Source: Diospyros lotus (lineage: Eukaryota; Streptophyta; Magnoliopsida; Ericales; Ebenaceae). Taken from it: 64,000 bases of DNA. The notes under the pieces were generated by a model that saw nothing but the letters and a program-made list of their open reading frames with translations, was not told the DNA's origin and ran no database searches. Both the position numbers and the translations under genes were made by a program. Positions 48,126 to 59,557 of the stretch are shown here, piece after piece. Numbering within the stretch: position 1 is the first letter of the stretch; each line of letters opens with the position of its first letter. The stretch is taken from contig NC_068340.1 in the NCBI RefSeq assembly GCF_014633365.1, positions 18,145,879 to 18,209,878 on the forward strand. Reading direction: 5' to 3'.

Positions 48126-50465
48126 TTGCCAAACTTCTCAGGTAATTCCTCAGGTTTGATTTGTCATTCTTTTGCACTTTCGTTTTGGCATTGCGGTTCC
48201 CCTATTATCGATCGTCATTGTGAGACCAGGGGGCAAATTTGGGGAGGAGAACGAATATACAACCGTCATAGGGGGACCCTCGGTGAGGCATCCAGTGCTC
48301 TCACGAGCCTTGTTATCTTGGGTTTAGGAGAGCAACTTTTAGGTATAGATCGGGGGGTTTTAAGGATAGCTCGGAATAGGCGTGGGATGTTGATTTATGA
48401 TGACTATTTATCTTGGTCCTTTGGGGACATTGTAGGTACTACATACATAACTAGCAAGATTATTATGGGCATCATGAGTGGCAACGAGGAGACTAGGCCT
48501 AACGAAGTGGGTTTATCTTCAGGTTTTCCTTAGGGTAGATACGCTTGGGTTAGTGAGAATGTGGCTAAGATCGCCTCTGTGTATAACTCCTCCGAGAGAA
48601 TCGTCGAGCTGAGGAAGCGGGTACTTTTGTCACTTGTCGGGGATGGGGGCCTCTTTGTGTGCCGCCCATGTGGGGAGAAAGAGTGAGTTCACATGGAGTT
48701 AGCTTCGGACATAGATTTGGGGTTAATCTACATGTACGAGACGTTCTTCACACGTCTTCGGCTAAACGTCGCTCCGACCCAACTACATCTGAATAATTGG
48801 GCCTTCGAAGTGTTTTCCAGATTTCTAGATCAGGAAGCGAGTACAGGGATGTTCTTCTACTTTTTCCAATCGAAAGGGGTCGAAAAAGGTAGTTGGGTGT
48901 CCCTGAACGGTCTCCTAAAGAGGCGATTGTTGAAGCCCCTTGATAGTTTTTACAAGGGTTTCAAGGGCAGCTTCTTCAAGGCGACCTCACGGGAAGACGA
49001 ACTCGCCTTCTCCTTGAGCACAATGGCCTACAAAAGTACCCTCTATACTGGAGGAGCGAGCTGAGCTATCTCATGGGGTGCTTGAATATTGGAGCCTCAG
49101 CCTGGAGGATCAAGTAATGGTAGATGTGCTTAAGGCTTCTCTGATGTTGGAGACATCGACCCTCATTAAGCTCAGGGATGACCAAGAGGGTTTGGCCGAG
49201 TATATGCGTAGGCTCCTGCTTTGTTTCTTTTTCCTTGCCACTATCTGTTTTTGCTTTTCTTCCTCCTCTCATGCTTACTTGCTTCTTATCCTATCCATTT
49301 CTTGTTTTTAGACTCCATGGCCCTCAGGATGACCCCCGAGAAGGTGAGGAGATGTCTGGAGAGGAAGAAGGTCGAGGCAGGTAAGGCTGACTCAATCTCG
49401 ACTAGCAGGCCTGTTAAATAGGCCGCTGTCTCTAGAGCTGTCAAGAAGGCTCCTGCTTGCGCTCCCCCTGCCCCATTGAAGGGCCCTACACTGGCTTCTC
49501 GACGTACCCCAAAAGCTGCCAAGGCCAAGGCCCCCACCCCTTCTCGTACCAAAGAGCCAACTAATGTTGAGGAGGGTTAACTGGTGTGGAGGAAGAGAAG
49601 GGTTGCGTGGGAGGAGGATACTCCGGGCTCAGCCGATGGGTAACACCCAGGGAGCCTGCGAAACAAATAGTTCCACCCTAAGGCATTCATTAAGGAGCAC
49701 CTATTTGACCCTATCAATCGCCAAAAAATGCTGGACCTAGGGTAGCCTGGGCTTTACCGCTGGGCTGAGTTGCAGGCTCTTCGACTAGCGAGTGCGTGTC
49801 GTTCTTTGGAAGTGGAGTGCCAAGCCCAATGGCAAAGTATTGAGCATGCTCACAAATAGGAAGTCGAGCGAATAAGGGGAGATTTGGAGGTCGAGAAGGA
49901 TCAGCTGTAGACGCAAGTTAACGAGGTGGAGTCGGCGACTATGAAGTTGGGTCGAGTCTACGAGAAGCTCATGGCCTAGAAGAAAACCTGGGAGGAGGAG
50001 CGGGACCGATAGAAGACTGAGTTGAACCTGGCAAAGGAAAATGAGAAGAAGCTGAAGTTTGAGTTGGCAACTTCTCTCTTCGAAGCTAACCAAGCGAACC
50101 TCAAGGTTGCCCGCTTGAAGGTCGAGGTCAACAAGGCACGGTCCAAGATTGAGGGCTTGCTAGACGAGGTCGCCGACTAATTTGTGGTTGGGTATGAGAA
50201 GGCCTTGTCCCATGCCCGACTGCTTTTTCCTGGGGCCGACTTCTCTGCCTTCGACCTCTTCAAGGAGATCGTGGATGGCCGACTTATGGAACCAGTTGCT
50301 GCTAACCAAGTTGGCCTACCCAAGCCTCTGATGGGGGTAGTAGTATAGGCTGTAGAGAATCGGGCTGAGGGAGTTGCTAGCCAGTTGAGGGACTTGGCTA
50401 TTGTCGACCTTGTCTTGGAGACGACTATTGCGACTAAGTCTGCTTCCAGGCCTTCTGGGCCGTAG
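48126..50465 (+). pseudogene. Element A antisense ORF (gypsy-type transposon domain plus coiled coil)
   Basis: It lies on the strand opposite gag-pol. The conserved N-terminal part is at 48690-49064 (GLIYMYETFFTRLRLNVAPTQ, LHLNNWAFEVFSRFL, WVSLNGLLKRRLLKPL) and resembles the putative gypsy-type transposon domain of Tat antisense ORFs. An intron-like GTATAT...TTTTTAG gap spans about 49200-49311. Then come a Lys/Pro/Ala-rich linker (49315-49560) and a long Glu/Lys/Leu coiled coil (49780-50180) ending in GYEKALSHARLLFPGADFSA and LFKEIVDGRL. In-frame TAG codons (for example at 48532, 49418, 49857 and 49977) and frame changes show it is dead. The function of these ORFs in the family is unknown. 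Confidence 0.75.
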
Positions 50466-50752
50466 CCTTGTAATCCTTCTTCCTCCTTTTGTAATGTACA
50501 CCCCAGTTTATAATAATAAAATAAGGAATCTTGCTTACCCATGTTGTTTAGTGTTAATTTGTCCACTGCTCTTGTTTTGTTGGCATTGTTTTGTACGACT
50601 CACTTTTTATTTCTAACATGAAGTCCAGCACGCACTAGTTTTTGTATTGAATCTTTGTATGGCATGTTGTCAATTTCGTAGTATGTTTTGCTTCCTGTTT
50701 CATTTTGAACACTAGGTTAGGTGAGTGCTTCTGGTTTTGAGGGGATTTAAGG

Positions 50753-51130
50753 AGGTCAGGATAACCCGAGGTTCACTCGCTTGGACTGGCTTGAGCGTAG
50801 ATGGGCGGACTAACCGAGCCTGGTTGGGCAGGGCACGGTTTAAGAGACCGGGATAACCCAAGGTCTGCCCGTCGGGACTGGCCCGAGCGCAGGCGAGCAG
50901 ACTGACTGAGCCTGGGCACAACTAAGTAATGTAGAAGAATTGAACTTCCAAACTTCTGATGTTATTAATAAGAGGACCTTGGTGTAGATTCGAATAGTAT
51001 GCTATGAATTGAGGGTCTGATTTCATTGATAAGAAAATCTTAGTGTAGAACCAGATTGTATGGCATGTAACAGAACATTTGATTTCATTGACAAGAGAAC
51101 CTCGGTGTAGAACTGAATTGTGTGCTATGA
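50753..51130. repeat. Two short tandem repeat sets downstream of the antisense ORF
   Basis: Set one: two ~88-bp copies with GATAACCCRAGGTYYRCYCG, GGACTGGC and GACTGACTGAGCCTGG (50753-50916). Set two: three ~65-75 bp copies with TGATTTCATTGAYAAGARAAYCT and GGTGTAGA (50960-51130). Tandem repeats in this position are common in Tat elements. Confidence 0.75.
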
Positions 51131-51299
51131 GTTGAACTAAAACAATGACGACATAATTGAAAAATAATAGATTAAATCTAGGTAAGAAATATGAGATCAG
51201 ATCGTAACATAAATTAATTCAAGTACTCTTTGAACTATAAACAATTCTTGAGGATGATCATGAGATTGCCACTTAGATGTAATACTTTCGTAGACTAGA

Positions 51300-54100
51300 T
51301 GTGTTCCACGCCCTTAGCCAGGGTCGTCTTAAGAGCTCGACAAAGTGGTAGGCTTCGTTGTCGAGGCTACAAGTGACCCGGTAGGGGCCTTCCCAATCGG
51401 CTCTGAGCTTTCCTTCTTTGAGTTGTTGTCTTGCTATCTCTACATTTCTCAAGACCAGGTCTCCTTCCTAAAAACTCCAGGACCTGACCCCGGAATTGTA
51501 CTTCTGTGTTGTCCTTTGCTTAGTTGCTTGTTCTCGGATATGGGCTAAGTCTCGTATTTCCTGGAGAAGATCCAAATCAATTCTTTGCTCATCACCATTA
51601 GAATCTTTTTAGAAGTGTTGCCTTCGAGGGCTCGGCTCCCCAACTTTCATCGAAATCAATGTTTCTGACCCATAGGTAAGCCTAAAAGGGATTTCCATCG
51701 TCGATGTTTGTATTGTGGTATGGTATGATCATAGCACCATAAGGAGCTTCTCTTCCCAAGATCCTTTTGCTTGATTTGGTCGTTTCTTGAGCCCGGTGAG
51801 GATGACCTTATTAGCGGCTTTGGCTTGCCTATTTGCCTGGGGATGCTCGACTGAGGTGAAGGCCTGATGAATGTCGAGCTCCTTACAAAATTCTCGAAAC
51901 TTTGCATTAGTGAATTGAGTGTTATTGTCGGAAATGATTAAACCAAGCAAGCCATATCTACAAATAACATTTTTTCAAACAATTTTGACCTTTTATGTCA
52001 TAATTGTTGCTAGGGGCTTAGCTTCAATCCATTTAGTGAAGCAATCGACGGCCACCCCAATGAATTTGAGCTGGCCCAAGGCTTAGGGGCAAAGGTCTGA
52101 GTAAGTCAATCTCCCACTTGTAGAAAAACCAAGATATGACGAGGTTATGGAGGAATGAGATGCATTTGCATATTTCTGGCACTTCTAGCATATTTTCACG
52201 TATTCCAAGCATTCGTTGTGCATAGTTGGCTAATAGTATTTGGCTCGTAGTATTTTTGCTGCTAAGGATCGATTTCCAATGTGTCTTCCGCAGACCCCTT
52301 CGTGAACTTCAGCTATCACGTAAGCAACTTGTCTTCCGTCCACGCACTTGAGAAGCGGCATGGTAAAGCTTCTTTTGTATAGCTGATCCCTGACCATGGT
52401 ATAAAGATTGGTCGTCTTTCTTAACTTCTTGGCTTCATCCAAGCGGTCAGGTAGCACTCTTTCCTTGAGGAACCGAATGATGGGAATTCCCCAAAAGTTA
52501 GGGTCCGCCTCCTTGGCATGCACTTCTAAATCAACAATTGGCGAATTCAGGTTTCCTGTATGACCAATCGGTTGTTTCCTGAAGCCTTGGTGCTAGCGAG
52601 CTTTGAGAGCAAGTCTGCTCTTGCATTTTGCTCCCTTAAGACGTACTCAATATCAAAAGATTCGAAGGCTTGATATAGGATTCTAACCTTGTCGAGGTAC
52701 TTGCCAAGCTGAGGATCTTTTACCTAGAATTTGCCCTTAACTTGATTAGCCATTAATTGGGAATCACTCCGTGTAATTAGCCTAGTGGCTCCAACTTCTT
52801 TGGACAAGCCTAGCCCAACACTAAGGGATTCATACTCGACTTGATTGTTGCTTGCCTTGAAATTGAAACGGAGGGACTATTCAATCAGAAGCCTAACTAG
52901 CCCCTCCAAGATTATTCTTGCATTGCTTCCCTTGATGTTCAAAGCTCCGTCGACCGACAAAATTCATGGGTTACTATCGAAATTTTGAGTAAGTGGAAGA
53001 TAACTTAACACAAAAATCGAACAATACCTAGGATTTAATATGTTTACAAGGTTGGTACTGTATGCTGAATTCAGAAAGCTCCATTAACCATGCGATCATT
53101 CTTCTTGAGAGCTCGGGCTTTTGAAGCACCTGCCTGATTGGTTGATCGATCAATACCGTGATTTGATGACTTTGGAAATAAGGTATTAGTTTCCGAGCTG
53201 CAGTAACCAAAGTTAGGGCTAACTTCTCTATCTTATGGTACCAGATTTAAGGCCCTTGCAAAACTTTGCTGACAAAATAGATTAGCCATTATTTTTTCCT
53301 GTCTTCCCTTACTAGCATTGAGCTAAGCGCGTCTTCGGAGACGGAGAGGTAGAGCATGAGCTTCTCACCAAGCTCCAGCTTTGACAACCGCGTGGTATAA
53401 TGTACCTCCCTTATGAATCCAGTTTGGAGGAGCTTCAATGTCTCCTCAGATACTACTTGTTGCCTTTCTTCACCTAATTTTCTTTTCCTCTGCGCGACCA
53501 ACTTCACATTTGAATCTATCGCTAACTTATGGCAAATGAATGATGAGTCAACGCCCGACATGTCTGCAAGTGTCCAAGCGAACAAGTCGGCGTTCTGCTG
53601 CAGCAGCATGGTCAACTGCTCCTTGAGATCGGGGGGAGGAAGTGTAATGTCGACCCTAGTTATCTGCTCTGGGTGGGTCCCTAAACTTACGGGAAACAGC
53701 TCTTCCGTAGGTTGTGGTTAGCTGTCCGGGAACTCAACTCGTGGATCTAGCTCGGCCATGTTCACGTTATGATGCGCATATCAACTACTGGTGGCAGTGA
53801 TTTAGTTATTATAACTCCCCCAACCAGGTAAAGAGCGCTGAACTCTCAAGCTGTCATTGTAGCATTGTCGGACTTCCTTTTGATTAGCGTGGACCATTCC
53901 GATCTCGGTGGCCAAGACCAGAAACTTCATTGCCAAATATGGAGTAGAAATAATTGTGCCCAGTAGGGCATTGTAAGGTGTCTGACAATTAGCCACCAAG
54001 TACTTGACGCTGACAGTTTTAAGTAACAGTGCTGACCCGAACGTCGTCAGTAGCTCAATGTACCATTTCACGTTCACCTGCTCCCCCGAAAAGCCGACCA
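51300..54100 (-). pseudogene. Element A pol: protease, deleted RT, RNase H, integrase
   Basis: Reading leftwards: protease end (54077-53802; VKYLVANCQTPYNALLGT), reverse transcriptase N-terminus (53615-53391; ADLFAWTLADMSGVD, GFIREVHYTT), then a direct jump to RT C-terminal/RNase H sequence (LGEKLMLYLSVSEDALSS). The palm with its YxDD motif is therefore missing. RNase H continues (53210-53028, AARKLIPYFQSHQITVL) and its C-terminal part at about 52960-52540. The integrase zinc finger (52523-52230; EVHEGVCGRHIGNRSLAAK) and core (51950-51729; GLIISDNNTQFTN, VEHPQANRQAKAANK) follow. The last motif has Lys where the catalytic Glu of the DDE triad belongs. Many stops and shifts are present. Confidence 0.85.
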
Positions 54101-55099
54101 GGTTTCCGTTAAATGGCCTTAAATCCTCTTATGGTATTCCCAGCTTCTTTGAAGTTGACAATATAGCAAGTCAGTCGAGCTCCTCTGGTCCACTAGGACA
54201 TTCTTAACGACAAAGTTGGCTGCGACCACTAATATCACCATGGGATCATCTAAGTTCTGGTCAATCTCGGCACAGTCTTCATTGGTGAAAAATGTCGCTG
54301 GGTGTCAGGCCATTCTTCTTGGTCGGTGTTCAGTGCTTCTAACGTTCATGACTGCTCTCAGGTGACGCCTTCTTGCCAAGTTGGAATCTCATTCACCCAC
54401 GAAACCCCTAGAAATTGTGTCAATAACCCCCCATTTTAATTTGGGGGGCCTGCCCTAGCTTTCTAACCTCCTTCTGCCTTGGATCTTCTTTGTGGGCTAC
54501 GGCTTCTCCTCGAACGTCGGTTGTCACATGGCTCTCTACTCCGCCTCCGCCTCCTATAGACATACCGGCAAATGTGGCCTTCTCTGACTCGCTTCTCAAT
54601 CTAGTCATTGAGGGTGATATATTCTTCGATCGTGTGGTCAAACATGCGATGATAATCACCGCGCTTGCTGGTGTCCACATTAGGGTAGGGTTAGGCCAAG
54701 CTCTCACCTCGGGAAGTAGAATGACCCTTGAGTTATAGACTTCTTAGAATATCCGATATTGATATCACATTGTCATCAGTGGGGTGTAAATGTCATAGTG
54801 CAATTGGAGTGGCTCGGGAACCCGGGCTAGCTCTCTTTGCCTCTTTGCTTGGTCTTTGTTTTCCCGTCTTCAACTGGAGTTCTGGCGATGATGCTCGACA
54901 GGTGCCCCTAACCACTGGTTCAGCTGTGATTGGGCCTACGGCTATGAGTTATTGCAACTGGCTGCTGACACTTCTTCCACATTTATATAACCAAACGCTC
55001 ATAACCGGAGTTCATCGAGGTCAGCAAGAGGCTTCTGAGCTAGAGAGTTGGCAAAAGGCTCGAGCTTAAGCCTTGCCATGATGGTGTACAAGAAGACAG

Positions 55100-55865
55100 C
55101 CAGGTTAAAGTCCCTGATTTAAATGCCCTCCTGATTAAACTAATTCATGAAAGCTCGGAACAGCTCGTTCTCTCCTTGTTTCAGGTTGATCAGGTTAACT
55201 GAGATTTTATGATGGGCTTGGTTGGTGGAAAAGTGGGTGAGGAAGCGTGTGGCGAGCTCGGAGAAGTCGTGGATGGAGTCTGACTCAAGAGTAGAGAACC
55301 ACAACAAAGTGGACTTCTTCAGAGTGCTTGGGAAAGCACGGCACATGATCGAATCGGTTCCCCCACTTAACAGTATCAAAGAGTTTAATATTGTTAAGTG
55401 CTCCTAGGAGTCGATGGTTCTATCATACAGCTTCAATGTTCCGAGAAGGCGAAATCCCTCTGGTAAAGATATTGACATGATGAACTCTGAGAAGGGATGG
55501 CTCAGAGTGTACAAAGATGCTAACAGTAGAGGAGCAGGAGTGTGGGTGTCCTGGAGCCGTTGATGATGGCTAACCTTTACATCGTCGTTAACCCGCTCAT
55601 TGTGCTAGTCACGCTATTGGTTGCGGGTTAATTCAGCAACTTGATTTTGGAGCTGTCGGATGGTTCGGAGGAGGGCCTCCATAGTTGTCGAATTCTCTAG
55701 TTGATGGTTGTTGGTGTTTGGATCTTCCTGGTTTTGGGCCATATTGTTGTGGCTTTTGGTTCTGACCATAGATAGTTTGTAGAAAAGATGGTAGGGATTC
55801 GACATGTGGGGTAGATGAGTTTTATCGGGTCCCACAGTGGGCACCAAATGTTCCTTCCGGCCCAA
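55100..55865 (-). pseudogene. Element A gag remnant
   Basis: The minus frame at 55379-55140 reads MCRAFPSTLKKSTLLWFSTL, DSIHDFSELATRFLTHF and LINLKQGENELFRAF, the conserved Ty3/gypsy capsid region. The N-terminal part (55865-55614) is Asn/Gln-rich and ends in a coiled-coil-like segment. The zinc knuckle is not recognisable, and sequence between 55140 and 54100 is scrambled by shifts. Confidence 0.75.
55831..55846 (-). other. Element A primer binding site
   Basis: The minus strand reads TGGTGCCCACTGTGGG two bases inside the 5' LTR, the TGGYGCCCACCGTGGGG-type site usual for Tat/gypsy elements. Confidence 0.8.
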
Positions 55866-56299
55866 CTAGGTTGGTAGGACTGGTTGCAATAGTGGTGGAA
55901 TGTCACGATTCGACGATTTTCGCGATAGGATGGCTAGCATCTGCAAGTACTCCAACACTCAAATCAATAAGGATTCAAAATTTTAAAGTGTTAGTAAGGA
56001 TGGGAAAGAACATATCTTGACCTATGACCAAACTAACTTATATAAAGATGAATGTACTTTGCGTGTCACCGGCCATTATGGGAGGATAAAGGGTCGAAAT
56101 GCACGATAGTGATAAGGATCATTCTCGAAGATCCCGAATTCAATGAAAATTATGAGCGTGTGAGTTGTTTAGAGTTGATAAAATCCGTTATTAGCGCAAT
56201 GATCTCGACTTAGAGGAAAAAATTATTCAAACTTCTTGGGCTGAGATTTGGTCTGGGGCCGGGCTAGCCCAATGAATTAGTACAGTCCAGAACCTTCCA
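55849..56299 (-). repeat. Element A 5' LTR, truncated
   Basis: It starts (plus strand) TGTTCCTTCCGGCCCAAC and aligns to the first ~450 bp of the left LTR, stopping after CAGAACCTTCC. The outer half, which would contain U3, is gone. Confidence 0.75.
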
Positions 56300-57314
56300 A
56301 TCACAAATGAGTAACTAATACATATTTGCAGGGATCAAGCTATTAACAACCCTATGTTGGGACAGAACATACCTTCTTATTCAACAACAAAACTTGAACA
56401 AAAATGCATATAAATGCAAGGATAGCGGACAGCTTTGCTGACACCGAAAAGTATGCTTGAGGATTTGATGAATATAAAAATAATAATCACCCCTCTTACA
56501 AATACAAGCAGTAGGGATATATAACTCTTTTCGTATCTGGTGGAGGAATTATATTCAAATCTGGTTAATCCATTCTATCATTTGTAATATTTGATCTTCG
56601 AGGAAGAGGGAAAGATCCAATTATCTAAGGGTAGAATAAAATAAAGTCAAGAATGTAATTTAATAACCAAAGTTATAAACATTAGCAATCAAGATCATCT
56701 GCCCATTAATATGAGGTTTTTGCTGATTGCTATCCACGACAAGATGAACTATTACCCAGAATCATCAAGTTACAGTTCTAACCTATTGCGGCGGGGGGGC
56801 AATAATATACATCTCCTAATTGTATTTGCTTCTTGTCTTCATCAATTAGAAAGAATCACTGGTGCATTTATCCAGATAATCTCCACATGGGGGGGGGGGG
56901 GGGGGGGTGTTAGGATTCTATTTCTCTTTGTTCATCCAAACTTGGGAAGAAGTTCAAAACATAGTTCTCTGTTAATTTAAGGTACCCTAATCACAAGCCC
57001 AAAATACTGGAAAACTCATGATCCGATCCAATAAACAGCAGCTGCCGATGAGCAATACTAGGGCATTATCTTAATTCACAATGTTTGCCAAACATCCAAC
57101 GAACCTCCAATTGATGATATGTATAAGAGATTAAAGCACAAATTAGCCCTAGAACTTCTTATGTTGCAACATACGAATCACAGGACCACGACAGGAGCAT
57201 GAAATCCCAACGCGTGAATTATAACAAACCTCAGATCGACAAGAGCATCACGAAGATATCCGTTTCCTTCTAACCTTAAAATAGCATAAATAAAAGGAAG
57301 GGAAAAGCAAGAGA
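56300..57314. other. Intergenic, 3' side of TOM9
   Basis: No gene is supported. A 19-base poly-G run lies at 56889-56907. The part nearest 57300 is probably the TOM9 3' untranslated region. Confidence 0.5.
56889..56907 (+). repeat. 19-base poly-G homopolymer
   Basis: Second long G run of the window, flanked by ordinary mixed sequence (CTCCACAT on the left, TGTTAGG on the right). Confidence 0.8.
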
Positions 57315-57638
57315 TCACTTTGGGGGGGCGAGAGGAGCAGAAGGGGTGCCGAGCAAGCTGGCCTGCTGCAACTCGAGCTCGTTGAGCTGCTGCTCACGGT
57401 CCATCTCGATGATGAGCGGCACGACCAGGATCAAGAAGGTTGTTCCGGCGATCCAGGCCGCCTTGCCGGTGCTCTTGAGGAGCTTCTTGGCCACGAAGCC
57501 GGCGTCCGAGGCGGCGCGCTTGCCCCGGTAGACGATCGGCGACTGAGAGATCTTGGCCGAAACCCTAGACAGGATTCCGTCGCTTCTGCCGCCGTTTGAC
57601 CTCTCCGGCAGAGACACTCCGCCCTTTCTGGCCGCCAT
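57315..57638 (-). CDS. TOM9: Mitochondrial import receptor subunit TOM9 (plant TOM22)
   Basis: Plant TOM9 is the shortened TOM22 of the outer-membrane translocase, helping assemble the TOM complex around the import pore. The intronless frame gives 107 residues, close to the family's usual ~95-100. The N-terminus (1-35) is Gly/Ser/Arg-rich without the acidic receptor region of fungal TOM22, as in plants. The signature runs from about residue 45: AGFVAKKLLKSTGKAAWIAG, then the membrane helix TTFLILVVPLIIEMD, then REQQLNELELQQASLLGTP. The chosen start gives the typical MAARKGG-type opening. It is an isolated gene, with the two gypsy elements 1.0 kb and about 0.7-1 kb away. The coding sequence is GC-rich and uninterrupted. 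Confidence 0.95.
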   Translation of the reverse strand: MAARKGGVSLPERSNGGRSDGILSRVSAKISQSPIVYRGKRAASDAGFVAKKLLKSTGKAAWIAGTTFLILVVPLIIEMDREQQLNELELQQASLLGTPSAPLAPPK

Positions 57639-58360
57639 TGCCGTCAGCAGTTGAGTTTACTGGTGGATCGCTGAATACAGAGCAGAGATTGGAGACTGGT
57701 CTTAAAGTCTAACCGCAACGCCAACCCCAAGCGGCAGCCTTAACCTAGTGCGTAGATTCTTTTGTAGTTAATTACAGGTAGCCCCCTGATGCATGATATA
57801 TTTACCTTTGTGTCCTAACTTCTCGGCTGTATTACTGTCAATTGGACCTTTATATAATTAAGAATAATAATAATGGTACATAGTCCAATTTTTTGGGGGA
57901 TCGAATGGCACTTTCAACATAGTGGCGTTGTCGTGCACAATATGATCCAAATAGAAACTGGGTGGACGTCATTGTGGATAGTAGATTTGTTATTTTGCCT
58001 GCGGGCATAGAAGAAGGGGGTGTTTGGGGGTTGTGAGGGTGTGGCTTATGTTTCCCTCTTATTTTATTCGCATTAAGCAAACGTTATATTATCTAACGCA
58101 GGTAACATAACATTCTCGAGATAGTTAATTTCTCTATAAATGAAATATCCCCATCCAAACCTTAATGTGCATACTTTCATTGCCAGCAAGCCCTATAAGT
58201 TTGTCCCTATTTAGATTATTATTATTACATCTGGGAAATCGGGTCCCATAACAGGGCCTGGTATAGTATACGTATATTTTACTCATTTTCAACAATTCTT
58301 GGTTAAGAAAATAATAAGCTTTTTTAATCAAATAATTAATACATTATAATGAAAAAATAG
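57639..58360. other. TOM9 upstream region, no other gene
   Basis: The first ~100 bp is probable 5' leader and promoter on the minus strand. The rest is AT-rich with short frames lacking any domain. Confidence 0.5.
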
Positions 58361-59557
58361 TTACTGATGTGTCTTAAATCATGGCCTACTTGCAAAAACA
58401 TTAGGCCCAAAATAAACAATCTCAAAAAAGCTTAAAGAATAAAAGATGAAATCACGAAGGATCAGAAAACTCTCTTGTTTGGGTTTTCTGAAAACCCTTT
58501 TGGTAACTCTCATCAGAGTGTTAAAGGAAAACACTCCAAGAAAGTGATAAGATTTTTGGAGACCCTTTGAATACAGTCACGATCAAATCATGCCGATTGA
58601 CTTCTGATGATACGGAAGCCAATCACCCTCTTCTGCCTCGGTCCGAGTACCTGCAATGGAGTTGGGGACTTGCTCTCTCAAGATCACTCCGACGTTCAAG
58701 TCAGATTACCAAAGTAATACCTTGTTTCCAAGTGTGTAATTCCAAACTTAAAGAAAGAAAAGGTTCCATCCCTTACCCGTCACTAGTCCTTCATCTTTTA
58801 TCCTCTTGCTAAGGTAAGGATTCTTTTCCAAATCACCAGGATCCTTATCCCGTTCTTCGCGGAGCTGGAATCTTACCAATATGGATTCCATAACCGTTGC
58901 CGAGGAGTTCGGGGTTGTTCCTATCTCCATGATTCTCGGTGTGATGGTTGATCTCGATGAATCCAAAGAATCTTTGCCTAACAACAAACTAGCCGATGTG
59001 GTGAGGCGTATCTGCCACGTGTCGTCTCTAGACCTAAGTAGGATGACGTCAAGGGAGTGGCTCCTTGGCGGGCACGTGTCACTACTGCCAATGGTTATAT
59101 TCCTGGGGTATTGGAGTAATTATGGACTCGATGGTGTTTACCCTCATCACTTGCCCCCTACTCCTCGAGCCTCTCTACTTGGATGGCTCAAGAAGTGTCG
59201 AAGTCTCCGAAGGTTTACACTCTCTTTTACCCCAAGGGTCGAAATCAATTAGGTCCAAGGAGCTAGGGATTTCTTCTTTTTGCTCATGCTCGTAAGGCGC
59301 GGTTACCAATTAGTTCTGGTGTCAATATCTGTTCCCCAAACGCTGTCCAAACCTTTCATATTTCGAGTCGCGTAACCTCTAAGCAATTAATGCCCATCAT
59401 TACTTGCCCTTTGGTTTTTCATCCCCAAAGCCTTAATAGACGACTCTTATCCTTCTATTCTTTTCTTCTCCCTATCCTTTTTCTGCTTAGCCGATTGTCG
59501 TGTTAGCGAGTACTCATTTCTTCTGCCTCTCCCCTGCCATCTCTTCTATTTACTGCG

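Larger units (their letters stand above)
47128..56299 (-). mobile_element. Tat-type Ty3/gypsy element A, truncated and degenerate
   Basis: Gag and pol read on the minus strand between a nearly complete 3' LTR at the left (47128-48123) and a truncated 5' LTR at the right (55849-56299). The LTRs share TTCCTTCYGGCC, ATGTCACGATTCGAYGATTTTCG and CTCCAACRCTCAA. The plus strand of the 3' third carries a separate multi-exon coiled-coil ORF antisense to gag-pol, as known for Tat elements such as Grande/Retand. Pol has lost its reverse transcriptase core. No target duplication can be checked because the right LTR lacks its outer half. Confidence 0.85.
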
